Origin: Clostridiales bacterium UBA6388
GTDB taxonomy: Bacteria > Bacillota > Clostridia > Oscillospirales > Oscillospiraceae
Direction of reading: 5' to 3'
Assembly: GCA_002437575.1 (NCBI GenBank)
Contig: DJQK01000109.1
Span: 5,818-12,063, forward strand
Length of the DNA: 6,246 nucleotides
Numbering within the stretch: position 1 is the first letter of the stretch; each line of letters starts with the position of its first letter. Positions 5,659 to 6,246 of this stretch are shown here, in pieces. The notes beneath the pieces were generated by a model, which ran no database searches, was not told where the DNA came from, and worked only from the letters and a program-made list of their open reading frames with translations. The translations under genes and the position numbers were made by a program.

Positions 5659-6246
5659 TTAGAACAGGCCGGAGACCTTGCCGGTCTCGGTGTCGACGTC
5701 GACGCGGCGGTAGGCCGGGTTGGCAGCCGTGCCGGGCATCATGGAGATGGTGCCAGCCATCGGGCAGAGGAACTTCGCGCCGCCGTATTCGAGAATATCG
5801 CGGACCTTGAGCTTCCAGCCTTTGGGCTCGCCCTTCTTGGTGGGATCGTCGGACAGGGACAGATGGGTCTTGACCATCATCGTGCAGTAGTCGGCGTACT
5901 TCGGGTCAGACTCGAAGCGCTCGGCCTTCTGGACAGCCAGAGGCGCCCACTCGACGCCGTCCGCGCCGTAGACTTCCTTGGCGATGAGCTCGACGCGCTG
6001 ACGCAGCGGCATATCGAGGTCGTACAGGAACTTGATGTTGACGGGATCCTCGCAAGCCTCGACAACGGTCTTGGCCAGCTCAATGGCGCCTTCACCGCCG
6101 AAACGCCAGTGGTTGGACTCGGCGCAGCGCACACCGTGCTCTTTGCAGAGCTTCTTCAGCAGAGCGATCTCCGCGTCGGTATCGGTGTAGAAGCGGTTGA
6201 TGCAGACGACCGGGTTGATGCCGGACTTCTTGATGGTGTTGACATG
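5659..6246 (-). CDS. fhs: Formate-tetrahydrofolate ligase (partial, C-terminal part)
   Basis: The last 195 residues of formate-THF ligase (10-formyl-THF synthetase) are present; the usual length is about 555, and the remainder lies past the right edge. The enzyme interconverts formate, ATP and THF with 10-formyl-THF, ADP and phosphate. In fermenters it can run in the ATP-forming direction. The reading frame is open from the window edge, beginning HVNTIKKSGINPVVCINRF. Diagnostic segments are FYTDTDAEI, HWRFGGEGAIELA, FLYD, MVKTHLSLSDDP, GGAKFLCPMAGTISMMPGT and the terminal VSGLF before TAA. This is the strongest identification in the right half after folD. It is the first of three minus-strand THF genes (fhs, fchA, folD) but is separated from fchA by 212 bp containing a hairpin and a repeat element. 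No frameshift is seen. Confidence 0.95.
   Translation of the reverse strand, partial: HVNTIKKSGINPVVCINRFYTDTDAEIALLKKLCKEHGVRCAESNHWRFGGEGAIELAKTVVEACEDPVNIKFLYDLDMPLRQRVELIAKEVYGADGVEWAPLAVQKAERFESDPKYADYCTMMVKTHLSLSDDPTKKGEPKGWKLKVRDILEYGGAKFLCPMAGTISMMPGTAANPAYRRVDVDTETGKVSGLF

Overview
This window looks like chromosome from a GC-rich gut-type Clostridia bacterium (Bacillota). That placement is an inference. It rests on strong AGGAGG-type ribosome sites, compact operons, a long-type formate-THF ligase next to a cyclodeaminase-family protein, a DUF1576 membrane protein, and AT-rich intergenic islands between GC-rich genes. I see no tRNA, rRNA, CRISPR array, transposase or phage gene.

Layout from left to right. 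Positions 1-1205 (minus) hold the N-terminal 401 residues of the molybdopterin-binding subunit of xanthine dehydrogenase (xdhA), cut by the window edge. A 232-bp AT-rich divergent control region follows (1206-1437). It carries a good sigma-A promoter for the rightward gene, a weaker one for xdhA, and a nested inverted repeat between them. Positions 1438-2037 (plus) encode a MocA-type molybdenum cofactor cytidylyltransferase, the enzyme that makes the MCD form of the cofactor used by xanthine dehydrogenases. A hairpin terminator shared by convergent genes lies at 2093-2121. Next come two minus-strand genes in one operon: a 12-13-helix DUF1576 membrane protein (2479-3816) and, downstream of it, a small zinc-ribbon protein (2124-2456).

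The right half (3930-6246, minus) is a tetrahydrofolate one-carbon cluster transcribed fhs -> fchA -> folD. The fhs gene is partial (C-terminal 195 residues). A strong hairpin and a 116-bp inverted-repeat element separate it from fchA and folD, which are tightly coupled (17-bp gap).

The most interesting observation is in FolD. At the positions of the catalytic lysine and glutamine needed for methenyl-THF cyclohydrolase activity it has Ala52 and Phe96, and the residue after the conserved aspartate is Cys rather than Gly. The Rossmann NAD(P) site is intact. The adjacent FchA belongs to the cyclodeaminase/cyclohydrolase family and could supply the missing step. The inferred arrangement is a split pathway: FolD as dehydrogenase only, FchA as cyclohydrolase and/or formimino-THF cyclodeaminase, and Fhs interconverting formyl-THF with formate and ATP. 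With xanthine dehydrogenase a few kb away, this suits an anaerobe that degrades purines through formiminoglycine and formimino-THF, although no formiminotransferase or ring-opening gene is visible here.
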